Assembly (NCBI GenBank): GCA_003427395.1
Contig: BFEA01000627.1
Span: forward strand, 117,871 to 146,337
From: Chara braunii
Taxonomy: Eukaryota; Streptophyta; Charophyceae; Charales; Characeae
Direction of reading: 5' to 3'
Length of the DNA stretch: 28,467 nucleotides
Part shown: one piece after another, positions 19,201-28,392 of the stretch
Layout: the number at the start of each line of letters is the position of its first letter
Position numbering within the stretch: position 1 is the first letter of the stretch
Made by a program: the position numbers and the translations under genes
The notes under the pieces: model-generated
Database searches by the model: none
Told to the model about the DNA's origin: nothing
Seen by the model: the letters and a program-made list of their open reading frames with translations, nothing else

Positions 19201-19885
19201 CGTGGTCATACTGGCGTGAGAGAGCATAAAACTCTCTCGCTCTCAGGCAGAAGCATGAGGTCTTAGGGTGGTGTTCAGCAGCAATCATGCATGGCTGATA
19301 CACCCCCTTGCTGTTCGGCAGCTCAACCTTGGGGATCTGCCAGTCGATCCTTGGGTTGACGGCTTTCAGCCACTGCATAGAGAAAACCAAGTCAAAGGGT
19401 AGATCAGGGAATATGTAGAAGTTCAGACTATGTCTAACTTTTCCAGCACTGTCGAAGGTAACAGGGATGCCCCTGACCTTCTCCCTGATAGTCAGTACAG
19501 TGGAGTCACCTATCCTGACATGCTGCAGTTGCACCACTTTCATGCCCAGATGCAGTTTTTTGACTGCACTGGGGGACATGAAATTTCAGGTGGCTCCACA
19601 GTCCAGCAGCCCTTTGATTCTGCTGTGATTGATCAGGGGCCGAAGGAGTATGAGGTCAGACTTGCTTTTCTTTTGTTTTTTCAGATGAAAGAAAAAAACA
19701 GCAAGTGACTGACACTCAGACTGATCCGGTTCCTGATCCGGGTCAGGATCCTCATAACTGAAGGATGCTGCCAGTGCAGTCCCCATACTGGGCAGGACAT
19801 AGGTCTCAACTGAAGCTGCTGCAGATGCAGATGCAGGTGCAGCACTGGAGGGAACTGCAGTCTCCAGGGTCAGCTTCAGTTTTTT
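16253..19885 (-). pseudogene. pol: gypsy pol (protease, reverse transcriptase, RNase H, integrase), broken
   Basis: About 1,211 codons entered by -1 frameshift from gag. In order: aspartic protease with DCGAT near 19600 (DSG or DTG is usual); reverse transcriptase with the catalytic YLDD at 18569-18580; RNase H with TDANQYGIG near 18114-18155; integrase with an H-X4-H...C-X2-C finger (about 17550-17430) and a D, D, E triad (IDFTD, VGDRD, HPEANGQAE); then a GPWQVLD block and a chromodomain-like end. The one long frame is interrupted by TGA (19586-19588), TAG (18509-18511), TAG (17579-17581) and TAA (16748-16750). Two opposite frameshifts near 18470 and 18425 leave about 15 codons out of frame and then restore it. 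One N is at 16481 or 16482. It cannot make a full protein as assembled. Confidence 0.88.
19808..19885 (-). promoter_or_regulatory. Programmed -1 ribosomal frameshift signal between gag and pol
   Basis: The mRNA reads, in gag frame, UCA AAA AAC UGA. The heptamer A AAA AAC (19885-19879) is a classic -1 slippery site and lies directly before the gag stop (19878-19876). Slipping one base back gives AAA AAA CUG, exactly the frame that stays open into protease. Downstream, AACUGAAGCUG (19881-19871) pairs perfectly over 11 bp with CAGCUUCAGUU (19818-19808). Inside that loop CUGGAG (19867-19862) can pair with CUCCAG (19850-19845). The outer stem overlaps the slippery site, so the inner hairpin, 11 nt after the heptamer, may be the effective stimulator. 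Structure is by eye. Confidence 0.8.
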
Positions 19886-21501
19886 GACTGAGTTGGGCTG
19901 GGCATGTAGGGACAGTCCTTCAGAAAATGTTGTCCCTCACACCTCAAACAGACTCCCCTCTCCTTCCTTTTTCTCCACACCCCTTCCTGAATTTTCAGAT
20001 CATGCCAGGGAAGGATGTTGGGATTCAGGGGGTCTGTTGGAAATCGGACGTCACGTGGCAAGTTAGGGCGTCGGGCAGGGGTTGAAGAGCGACGTCCCTG
20101 GCTCTTCCCCTTGCTGCTGGAGGTTGTGCTGGAGAAAGACCCGGCCTTTTGGAGGGCCCCCAGCGCAGCCTGCAGCTGCTGGATGGCCGCTGCAACATCT
20201 GTGACAGCAGCTGATGCAGTCCCACCTGGCGGTGTACCAGGCAGGGATCCTGCATCAGAAGATGACGCAGATCCTGCATGTGCAAAGGCCGCTTTTCCCC
20301 TTCTACCACCGCGAGGGAAAGCGCCTTTCTTCCGGTCACTGGAAGGGGCCTGGACATGGAGCTTAGCCTCCATATCCAGTGCTGCGCGGCCAAAAGATCT
20401 CCAGTTTTTGTGCCCTTCGCTGTACAATGCAGCAGAAAACTTTTCAGGCGCAGCCCTGCAAAAGTTAGTCAACAAATCATCAGCAGACATAACCAAGCCA
20501 GGGGTGGAGGTTAGTTGCTCAAACTCAGCAAAGAGGGCCTGCAGACTGCCACTGTAGCGCTGCTGTCCAAGGCGTACAATCTTGTCAGCAGCCTTATGTG
20601 CACGCTCTTTGTCTGCAAACCTGTCCTCCAGGGCCTGCAAAAGTTTGTCCAGTCCCAGGGCTAGGGCCCAGTCCTCCAAAGTCTGTGACTGGACGCTGGC
20701 TGTAGATGTAGCCCATTTCTGGGATGGGCCCTCCAGCAGCCCCACAACGGTGGCCACTTTCTGCTGTTCTGGGCACTGGAACCCCTTCAAATAAGCCCGG
20801 GTTCCTGCTGCCCAGTCCCCAACATCAATTTTAGGGTCATCGCCCTTGAATTTGCTGAGTGCAGGGATCTTGGGTCCTCGCTGATCCCCAGCAACTACAG
20901 CAGCAAAAGTGGGAGGAGGTTTGGCTTTAGCCTGGGAGGAGATAGAGGGAGATGACTTGTGGGAAGTATGAGGAGAAGAAGGAGGTGAAGGAGGCTGAGA
21001 AGTCTGTTTGGGTTTTGGAGAGGGGACCACAGGTAGCAGAGGGGTGATCAGGTTGGCTGATGTTAACTGAGCAGTCAGATTCTGGATTGAATCCAGGATC
21101 TTGGACTGCTGAGTCCCCAGGTCGCCTACCCTGGTTTCCAAACGCTGAATTCTCTCATCCCAATCGGTGAAGTGGCTGGCTGTGATTTTGTTCTGCAGAA
21201 TCACAAGCTCAGCCAAATACTTTGTACATTGGGCCACCCTATCATCAGCCATGGTCTTCTCTGCTTGCTGCAGCAGAAACTCCTTGCAAGAAGCATCTGT
21301 TGCAGCCTCCGATTTTGTCGCCTCATGTCTCTCAGCTTCTGCGAGCAACGCCTGTTGCTCTCGCAGTTTTTCCTGAATTTCCCTCTTGCGCCGCTGAGCA
21401 GGGGTGAGAGGAGGAGGGGTAGGAGTAGAGGGGGAAGATTTCTCTTCCTCCTTGACTACTACCTCTACCTTTCCCTCACCTGAGTCAGCCGCGTCAGACA
21501 T
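19876..21501 (-). CDS. gag: gypsy gag, intact
   Basis: 541 codons, encoding the particle-forming protein of the retrotransposon. I chose the ATG at 21501-21499 (MSDAADSG); the open frame extends six codons upstream but only to a TTG. The layout is: charged, Lys/Glu-rich N-terminus; likely coiled coil (about residues 35-145); Pro/Ser-rich spacer (about 155-200); a gag core domain (about 212-385, with LSKFKGDDPKIDVGDW and LLTNFCRAAPEKF); an Arg/Gly and Ser-rich linker; and a zinc knuckle, CLRCEGQHFLKDC, at about 518-530. The knuckle spacing is CX2CX3HX4C, one residue shorter than the usual CX2CX4HX4C. There is no stop or frameshift, in contrast to pol. The last sense codons form the frameshift site. 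Confidence 0.9.
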   Translation of the reverse strand: MSDAADSGEGKVEVVVKEEEKSSPSTPTPPPLTPAQRRKREIQEKLREQQALLAEAERHEATKSEAATDASCKEFLLQQAEKTMADDRVAQCTKYLAELVILQNKITASHFTDWDERIQRLETRVGDLGTQQSKILDSIQNLTAQLTSANLITPLLPVVPSPKPKQTSQPPSPPSSPHTSHKSSPSISSQAKAKPPPTFAAVVAGDQRGPKIPALSKFKGDDPKIDVGDWAAGTRAYLKGFQCPEQQKVATVVGLLEGPSQKWATSTASVQSQTLEDWALALGLDKLLQALEDRFADKERAHKAADKIVRLGQQRYSGSLQALFAEFEQLTSTPGLVMSADDLLTNFCRAAPEKFSAALYSEGHKNWRSFGRAALDMEAKLHVQAPSSDRKKGAFPRGGRRGKAAFAHAGSASSSDAGSLPGTPPGGTASAAVTDVAAAIQQLQAALGALQKAGSFSSTTSSSKGKSQGRRSSTPARRPNLPRDVRFPTDPLNPNILPWHDLKIQEGVWRKRKERGVCLRCEGQHFLKDCPYMPSPTQSKN

Positions 21502-23023
21502 CTTCCCTTTCAGATACAATAAACGACAAAGTTAGACAGCTAGAGGTGCAACGATACTCAATCCACTCAGACTCTCAGGAATCGCTGCACTGTCAATTCA
21601 CAGGGTAAGGTGGGTTAGTAGGCACAAGCGGTTAGGGTTAGAATACAGTCACTGGGGTCAGTAATCAGGCAGACTGGATGTCCAGTAAAATCATTCACTC
21701 ACAATTTCCTATTCCTGACACTGAACCATTGTTACACTTGAACTCTACAGGCTCAGTGCATTCCAGTGACCACTAGGCTTCCAGAGCCCATCAGAAAACA
21801 AAGATAATTAGTGGTAGTGATAGATATAGGCAAGAACTGACTAGAACAGGACAACAGGGAGTAGCGATGCAGTAGACTAGACCCTGATAGCCCTAAACTC
21901 AAATTTCGCCACTGTTGGCATCAACAGAAATACCCACAGATACTGTGATTTTTAGTATTTCACTGTAATTGCTCAAATTCACTGATTCTGGACTAGCGCT
22001 TGAGCACAGATGACAGAAATTGAATTGCGATTCACCCCAGACTATCAGACTTGAATTTTGACGGACGGATTTTGAGTTATGACTGACCTAGATAGCACAG
22101 ACTATAAATAGACTCAGCGCAAAACTCAAATCCACAGTATTACTACTTTTTCTGTACAAAACTCACAGAATGATCATACAGGGTGCAGCGCAATACTGTC
22201 ATGCAGTCCGAGAACAATTTTGAGTTAGAACAGGTCAATAGATGGTGAGATATGATTCAGGGTAGGGAGGAAGAATGGTTGTCTTGCAGTCTGACAATTT
22301 CAAAATTGAGACCCTACTGACAGACACACCATCAATTCAGATTCTACTGACTCAAAAGTAATCGCTACACAGGGATTCACACGGAACACACTCACTTGCA
22401 GTGTTTGACTCAGTGGATGATGAAGCTCTGGCTATGGCTGCCAGACCCTGATCTCGCCACTTGCTTGAAGACACTCTTCCACTGATTTCCACGTGCAGAA
22501 TCTCCTGAAACTTGTTGGTCTTGTCCAGTATGATGTGGCGATTCAGCCCCAACTCTCAGATTCACTGAATCTGGCTCAGTGACGAGAGAAAACTCTCCTG
22601 AAGATATCTCGCCACTGCAGCAGTAAGCCGTTGGTGCTAAATTTGGCCCTGAATAGGGTTAATTCAGCAGGAGATTGATCCTGCGATCAATCCTCCCTCA
22701 GCGCTGTAGTGGGATTGAAGCCGCCACCCAGTTATCACTGGATTAGGGTGTAATTCGCCACCCTGAACCCAGTCATCAACTGAGCTCAGAAGGGTGGATG
22801 GCGAAATACCCCTGTTCTCGCCAATTCCTGTCAGGCACTCGGACAGGCTCAAGGTGCCTGATCAATCGCACATTGATGCTTTGCAATCACCGCTTGTAGG
22901 TCCTCTTCTCCATTGGATCTTTACTGAAGATACAGAGCCGCCATGGAACTTCTCGCCAGTTAGGGCCAGAAGAAGAGGATGCCCCTGTTGCGCTCAACCC
23001 TCAGTGCTCCAAATCCAATCTCC
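21502..23023 (-). other. Long leader between primer binding site and gag; no gene
   Basis: About 1.5 kb without convincing coding sequence on either strand. The word TCGCCAC (+ strand) recurs, for example at 22454, 22609 and 22755. A leader of this length would normally hold packaging and dimerisation signals, but none can be identified by eye. Confidence 0.5.
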
Positions 23024-23035
23024 GCTCCGATACCA
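23024..23035 (-). other. Primer binding site for initiator tRNA-Met
   Basis: The - strand reads TGGTATCGGAGC two bases after the 5' LTR end. It differs at one position from TGGTATCAGAGC, the usual complement of the plant initiator tRNA-Met 3' end. It would prime minus-strand synthesis and fixes the element's orientation. Confidence 0.85.
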
Positions 23036-23051
23036 ACTGTTATGAACTTGG

Positions 23052-23242
23052 TTTGTTTGCCACTCACACACAGAAGAACTCACACACGCCCATACATGCA
23101 TGAGACAAAGGGGAGGAGGAGACAGAGTCCAACTGCACACAGACCANTTTGTTTGCCACTCACACACAGAAGAACTCACACACGCCCATACATGCATGAG
23201 ACAAAGGGGAGGAGGAGACAGAGTCCAACTGCACACAGACCA
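23052..23242. repeat. 96-bp tandem duplication inside the 5' LTR
   Basis: Units 23052-23147 and 23148-23242, the same as in the 3' LTR, again with a lone N exactly at the junction (23147). Confidence 0.85.
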
Positions 23243-23724
23243 AAGATAAGCAGCGGAATAGCAACAATGCACAGACGGGGAGATTACACACAGTGTTTCT
23301 CTCTCTCTTTGACACACTCCCAACAACCAATCACAATATGACACTGCGAAGATCACAATTGGAATATAGCACAGATGATGAGCCAACTCAACTCAATTAA
23401 CCTCAATCATCGTTACAGAGTTCAACCCAATGTCTCGCCACCCCAGTACCACACACTCCACTCACTACTTCACTCTCAGAGTCTAGCGCTGCACTAAAAC
23501 AGCCTCCCAATACACCCAGATGAAGATCATGAACAGCGGTGTAGTCCCCAGTGCCGATGAGTCACTCTGACGATGAAGAAGGCAACTATGGCTGCCAGGC
23601 TGCTACCGTAGCAGCAGCGCCCACATGTACCCAGCGAAGAGCCTCTGAATAGCCCTCCCGAGCGCAGATACCCCCAGAGCGTAGATGCGCTGGGACCAGC
23701 TCCAGCTATGGCTGTCTCAGGGAG

Positions 23725-23726
<2 letters not shown>

Positions 23727-23782
<56 letters not shown>
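23727..23782. repeat. TC dinucleotide microsatellite
   Basis: Uninterrupted TC repeats, about 28 units, starting exactly at the LTR breakpoint. Confidence 0.95.
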
Positions 23783-23784
<2 letters not shown>

Positions 23785-23949
23785 CACAACAGCATGGTGC
23801 ATGACAACGGGGCGAGCTCCAGGAGCAACAAGAGCCGTGCGCAAGGAGGATCCATAAACCCGTTTAGCATACGATGGCCCAACGACAGCCTGTTCTCTAG
23901 GAGGGATGTTGTGCATGGAGTCGAGTGCACACGTGGCAGGTACCTATGA

Positions 23950-24231
23950 CAACTAAGGTATGCGTGGGAGGTCCAAGCGGATATGGAGGAAGAGGAGAGA
24001 CAGCGGGTTCAACAGGAAAAGGACAGGGAACGGGACAGGGAGGCACGCAAGTACTTGGAGAAGGAGAGAGAAAACCCGAAGTTGCTAGAAGAAGAGTCTG
24101 CAAAGGAAAGAGAGAAAGGTCGTACCCTTCCTGCCTTCGAAATAGAGAAAGAGTGTTGGGCAGCACTGGATATGGCAAGAAGGATAGAGAAGCAGCGCAA
24201 TCAACCAACCAATCAATCAAAAAGTTTGTAG
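23950..24231 (+). CDS. Possible coding fragment, highly charged coiled coil
   Basis: I do not recognise this gene. The frame is open from after a TGA at about 23947 to a stop at 24229. It gives about 75 residues rich in Glu, Arg and Lys (MEEEERQRVQQEKDRERDRE at 23983 and on), then LPAFEIEKECWAALDMARRIEKQ. It has heptad-like character, and then runs into Asn-Gln-rich residues coded by the AATC repeat. The varied second half, with Trp, Cys and hydrophobics, is less repeat-like than chance. It could be an exon fragment carried by the insert, or merely purine-rich sequence. The first Met at 23983 is not a supported start. Confidence 0.25.
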   Translation, partial: QLRYAWEVQADMEEEERQRVQQEKDRERDREARKYLEKERENPKLLEEESAKEREKGRTLPAFEIEKECWAALDMARRIEKQRNQPTNQSKSL

Positions 24232-24390
24232 CAATCAATCAATCAATCAGCCAAGCAATCAATCAACCAACCAACCAATCAATCAATCAATCAATCAATC
24301 AGCCAACCAATCAATCAATCGATCAATCGATCAATCAATCAATTAATCAACCAATCAATTGATATACCGATTGATTGGTTGATTGATTGC
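24197..24390. repeat. AATC/CAAT tetranucleotide array ending in a 15-bp inverted repeat
   Basis: Imperfect CAAT repeats with occasional CAAC units. At its end AATCAACCAATCAAT (24345-24359) is the exact reverse complement of ATTGATTGGTTGATT (24370-24384), separated by 10 nt. Confidence 0.9.
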
Positions 24391-24414
24391 TCGCGCCGGG
24401 AATAGCATCAATCT

Positions 24415-24446
24415 CTCGGGTCGGGTCGGGTCGGGTCGGGTCGGGA
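24415..24446. repeat. GGGTC pentanucleotide array
   Basis: About six tandem copies of CGGGT at the right side of the insert in the 5' LTR. Confidence 0.9.
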
Positions 24447-24608
24447 TTGTGGTCGCGTCGGGATTGCGGCCAGCTCGGCTATGGCTGCCTCATGTAGCTG
24501 AGGTCTCAGGTGCCGCTGTAGACTTTCAGCGCTGCACAACTTGGTTGGCCCCGAACGCTGCACGCGAAAAATGAAAAGCCAAAAGTCCCCAACCGATTTT
24601 CCTAAACT

Positions 24609-24618
24609 CCTTATAGAC
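24609..24618 (-). promoter_or_regulatory. Candidate TATA box of the 5' LTR
   Basis: The - strand reads GTCTATAAGGAG about 300 bases into the LTR, conserved in the 3' LTR near 15890-15898. It is a plausible core promoter for the element but rests on the motif alone, and the assembly beside it is damaged. Confidence 0.3.
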
Positions 24619-24621
24619 TTC

Positions 24622-24659
24622 CTGTCTCTTATACACATCTAGATGTGTATAAGAGACAG
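24622..24659. other. Nextera mate-pair junction adapter (artificial sequence)
   Basis: CTGTCTCTTATACACATCT at 24622-24640 is the Tn5 mosaic-end adapter, and 24641-24659 is its exact reverse complement. Back to back they make the junction adapter of Nextera mate-pair libraries. This is not genomic DNA. Sequence on its two sides may come from different ends of a circularised fragment. Confidence 0.97.
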
Positions 24660-24918
24660 GTCTAGCAGAATAGGCCACTTAGGGCCTGTCTGTCCTAGGG
24701 GTAGCCCGGGCCTGCTATAGGCAGTTAGGGTAGCTGTAGGAATTCGGGTTAGTACCGGGCCTGTATTTTCCCGGAATTGCAGATCTGTCCCTCACGAATT
24801 TCCTCACAGGCAGGTCTCTCGGTTAGCCCTCAGCCAAACAAAATTACGAATCTAACCCTCTAGGTTAGTGTACAGCCTCGCAGTCAATCTCGGCAGCAGA
24901 AATCAGCAAGTCATTGCA

Positions 24919-26442
24919 TGAAGATGAAGGTCCACCATAGCCAATGTTAAGTCTGACAGAAGCCCTTTTCCTTAACTCCACTTCATCTGCTTTCATCTAC
25001 TTCTGATTTCCGTCTCTGCATTTGGATGAGGAATGCCCTTGTCTGGTCCTTGTCTGTTCCATCACCCTCAATCGTCAGGAGCACCACTGCTTCCAGATGG
25101 CCCAGAGTGACCTTCCTCAGCATTGGGGGGCGGGGGGGAAAGGGCAAAGCGGGCAAACCACAGGTTGGCTACTCTTGACCAGAGGCACAGATGGCCCCCT
25201 TTGGCATTTTATCAGGCAGAGAATTATACTTGTTGTTTGGGCATGTTTTGCACACAGGCGAGCTGTTTGGGTCTGTCTTCTTCCTGCATTTGTGGAGCCA
25301 TTTATTCACTGGGAAGGGTGCATATGCTAACTGCCATTGGAAACCACGTGCAATAACTCAGCTCGAATCATGCATCAGTCGCGGGCCGTGGGCTGCTACC
25401 ATGGAAAAAGGCCGAAACAGGGGTCATAGGCCAAGCCCAAGTCATGCAACAACCCACGAGAAGGTCTGCTGCTGTGGGTACCCGAAACAAGACCTGGAAA
25501 CTGGCCTTCAGAGGCCCAACCTGCGACAGTTGACCGAAGAAAGTCATCAGTCCACAGAAATTCAGATTCACGAGTCAAAGTCAACGCCGACCCGGTCCAG
25601 GCCGTCGATCAGACACACACCTTTGGCTGTTTGCAGGTATCCGTAAGGGATCAAGACCAGGTGGAAATCTGCAACTGTACGGGATCCAAGCCATTGGGTG
25701 CAAAGTAATCTGGGCCGTCGTATCCGAGAGACCAGAGGCTGGTCAACCTTGAGTCAACACTATAACTTGACCCAGCCCCTGTTGACCGACATTCAGTCTT
25801 GCACTTGCTGCTTGACGCTGGCTGGATGCTGGCTCAACGCTGGCTGGACGCTGGCTTGATATTCGACGACGACGCAAGACTGCTACTGCTTGACGCTGGC
25901 ACCACTCTCTGTCTTTGGCGCCAGCCATTCTCTTGATTATGCTGACGTGGCTCTCGCCACACTGTCTACAACATTGATGGGATATCGGTGAGGAGGAGGA
26001 TCAGGGCTGTGAGATTGGTCAATTGTAGAGTGGAGAGCTTACCTGTTCGCGATCATGTCGACATTGTGCTTTGCTGTTGTCTTCAGGAGGAGTCTGCGCC
26101 GTGTGCGCTATGTTGAGATCTGTTCGATGTCAGTGTGTGTCAGAGGAAACTGTCTGCTGACGCGGCAAGGGGAAGATGCCCGAAGGAGGAGTGGGCCAAT
26201 GAGGGAGATCTATCTGCTGAAGCTGATGGTTACTTTCTCTTCCACCCTCTCAGACTAATCTCCCTCTCATCACTCTCTTCTCTGGTTACTCGACATTGGA
26301 GTCTTGATTACATGTATGACTGGAGACATTGAAACTGCACTGAGACATTCTGTACTTCCACATTGTTGAGCTTTCCTCCTGACTGGGTTCATTGCACCGA
26401 GTATCTTTTCTGGCGAGGCAGCTAGGGGCGGTGTACTTAGTT
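24919..26442. other. Region with no recognised gene
   Basis: No ORF resembles a known protein. Near 25800-25860 there are several degenerate GCTGGCT-GAC units about 11-12 bp long. The stretch 25540-25580 (CACGAGTCAAAGTCA) recalls the AGTCAC words of 7137-7322 but does not align well. It could be more LTR-derived sequence or plain intron. Confidence 0.4.
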
Positions 26443-26570
26443 TTAAAAGCCTTGGTTGCACCCCAACTTAACCGAATAATCTGAGATTTTGAGGTCGGTT
26501 TTTGGTTCGTCTTGTTCCCAGCACCATTCCTTGGGGTCGTATTCCAGTTCCTGGATTGCCTTGCACTGGG
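26443..26570 (-). pseudogene. Small LINE ORF2 fragment
   Basis: About 40 codons, with EYDPKEWCWEQDEP and ISDYSVKLGCNQ, matching FDPDEWAW...ITQYTVKKGY of the LINE at 11449 and DAAEWGW...YDYEVKIGYK of the LINE at 9722. Similarity stops on both sides. A third, short remnant of the same LINE superfamily, on the - strand. Confidence 0.55.
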
Positions 26571-27170
26571 CAAGTCGTGAATGAAGAAACCATGAAAACC
26601 AAGGACTCATGCTTAGAGAAAGTGGACACAAAGCATAACCAAAACACCCGAGTTTGTGTCTTAGCCAAGTCATGATCGAGCTCTTCGGTATTGTCGTCGT
26701 AAACAGAGTCCCCATTGTAAGTCAGCATCGATCGTGGGTCCTGGAGGAGCCCCTCACAAACAATAGATTTTCCGATACCGTTATTGATGTTCTTGTGCTG
26801 TCATCAGCTGAGATCGCAGGTGAAGTTCCGTAGAGCATTGCGCAATCAATCGCAAGCACCATACTGAATAAAAATATTCGCTACCTGGTCTGCAAAGGAA
26901 ACACGAGACAAAGGGCTTTGGAATCAAGTCTAGGGTTGTATATTTCAATCTTACTCTGAGTTCGGGGGTCATAAGTGGCTATCTAGGATTAGGAGTCGTC
27001 TGGCATGTCCCTCAAAATGGGCTGGGGTATGGGGGCTCAGAAATACTGCCACGGCCTGGAAATTTTGCCCCAGGCCTGAGGGAAGTCAACAATCAGACCC
27101 ACCCCGGGCACAGTAGACCAAGAGTCGAATATTTTTCTAGCAATCAACTCATGCGCAGATTGCAGACAAT
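26571..27170. other. Region with no recognised gene
   Basis: I see no coding similarity, tandem structure or clear repeat here beyond its position before the duplication at 27171. Confidence 0.4.
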
Positions 27171-27808
27171 CCAAAGGCACAGCGAAGTTTCCAGCAACTT
27201 TCAGACTCGCTGGGACCAGTTGCACACAGGATGCAACCAGATCCTGGCTGCACAGATCAAGTAATCTCAGTCATTCTAGTAGGCAACCTCCAGGCCAAGG
27301 CGTTACAAGCAGGCCCTCAGCGTGTGCATTCATTCTGGGTGCGCGAGTTTATGATGGAGCTTGTTCGCTGGAGCAGCCACACTGCACCAGGCAGAAATAG
27401 CCAAGAGGTGAGGCAGCCATAGCCAAGCGAGCGCTGCCTGCATAGCTATATGAGAGTGAGAGTGGGGACATAAGGTTGAAGGTGAGATTTGGCTTGTCCA
27501 AAGGCACAGCAAAGTTTCCAGCAACTTCCAGACTCGCTGGGACCAGTTGCACACAGGGCGCAACCAGATCCTCGTTGCACAGATCAAGTAATCTCAGCCA
27601 TTCTAGTAGGCAACCTGCAGGCCAAGGCGACACAAGCAGGCCCTCAGTGCGGGCATTCATTCTGCTTGCGCGAGTTTGTGATGGAGCTTGTTGGCTGGAG
27701 GAGCCACACTGCACCAGGCAGAAAGAGCCATAGCCAAGCGAGCGCTGCCTGCATAGCTATATGAGAGTGAGAGTGGGGACATAAGGCTGAAGGTGAGATT
27801 TGGCTTGT
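27171..27808. repeat. Tandem duplication, 327-bp unit
   Basis: Unit one is 27171-27497 and unit two 27498-27808, both beginning CCAAAGGCACAGC and ending AAGGTGAGATTTGGCTTGT (with GGCTG for GGTTG near the end). Unit two lacks about 16 bp (around AAGAGGTGAGGCAGCC). Each unit contains CATAGCTATATGAGAGTGAG, a TATA-like word. No coding sequence is recognised. It may be part of an LTR or a local duplication. Confidence 0.85.

Positions 27809-28392
<584 letters not shown>

Larger units (their letters stand above)
23727..24475. other. 749-bp insert in the 5' LTR bounded by simple repeats
   Basis: Absent from the 3' LTR, where GGGAGCC joins GGCTATGG directly at 15378/15379. It starts with a TC array (23727-23782), then about 410 bp of complex sequence, an AATC-type array (about 24197-24390) and a GGGTC array (about 24415-24446). 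No target duplication or terminal repeat is convincing. It may be a real insertion or an assembly chimera joined through low-complexity sequence. Confidence 0.65.
14667..24918 (-). mobile_element. Near-complete Ty3/gypsy LTR retrotransposon
   Basis: A 10.25-kb element read from 24918 to 14667: 5' LTR (24918-23038), primer binding site, 1.5-kb leader, gag, -1 frameshift, pol in the order protease, reverse transcriptase, RNase H, integrase (the Ty3/gypsy order), polypurine tract, 3' LTR (16219-14667). The LTRs begin TGCAATG and end AACA (the outer copy of the end is mutated to AAGA). A candidate short target duplication, TGAA, lies immediately outside both ends (14663-14666 and 24919-24922). 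The LTRs differ by scattered substitutions, a few percent by eye, and each carries a private insertion. The element is old enough to have decayed; pol is broken. Confidence 0.88.
23038..24918 (-). repeat. 5' LTR of the gypsy element
   Basis: Runs from TGCAATGACTTGC (24918) to TTCATAACA (23038). It matches the 3' LTR in three blocks: 23038-23726, 24476-24621 and 24780-24918. The first break is a 749-bp insert (23727-24475); the second is the adapter plus about 120 bp that corresponds to the N gap of the other LTR. It lacks the MITE. It has a 13-bp deletion near 23510 relative to the 3' LTR. Confidence 0.83.

Noticed and set aside
16253-19885. A genetic code with reassigned stops, to explain the pol stops
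   Set aside because: All three stop codons are involved, gag and the dynein exons use standard stops as boundaries, and ordinary decay explains them.
23527-23930. - strand ORFs with long Arg-Glu runs
   Set aside because: They are translations of the TC microsatellite inside LTR sequence.
23925-24362. + strand ORF rich in Asn, Gln and Ser
   Set aside because: The second half is only the AATC array read in frame; no protein similarity.
24408-24638. - strand ORF starting MCIRDR
   Set aside because: Its first residues are translated adapter sequence and the rest is LTR.
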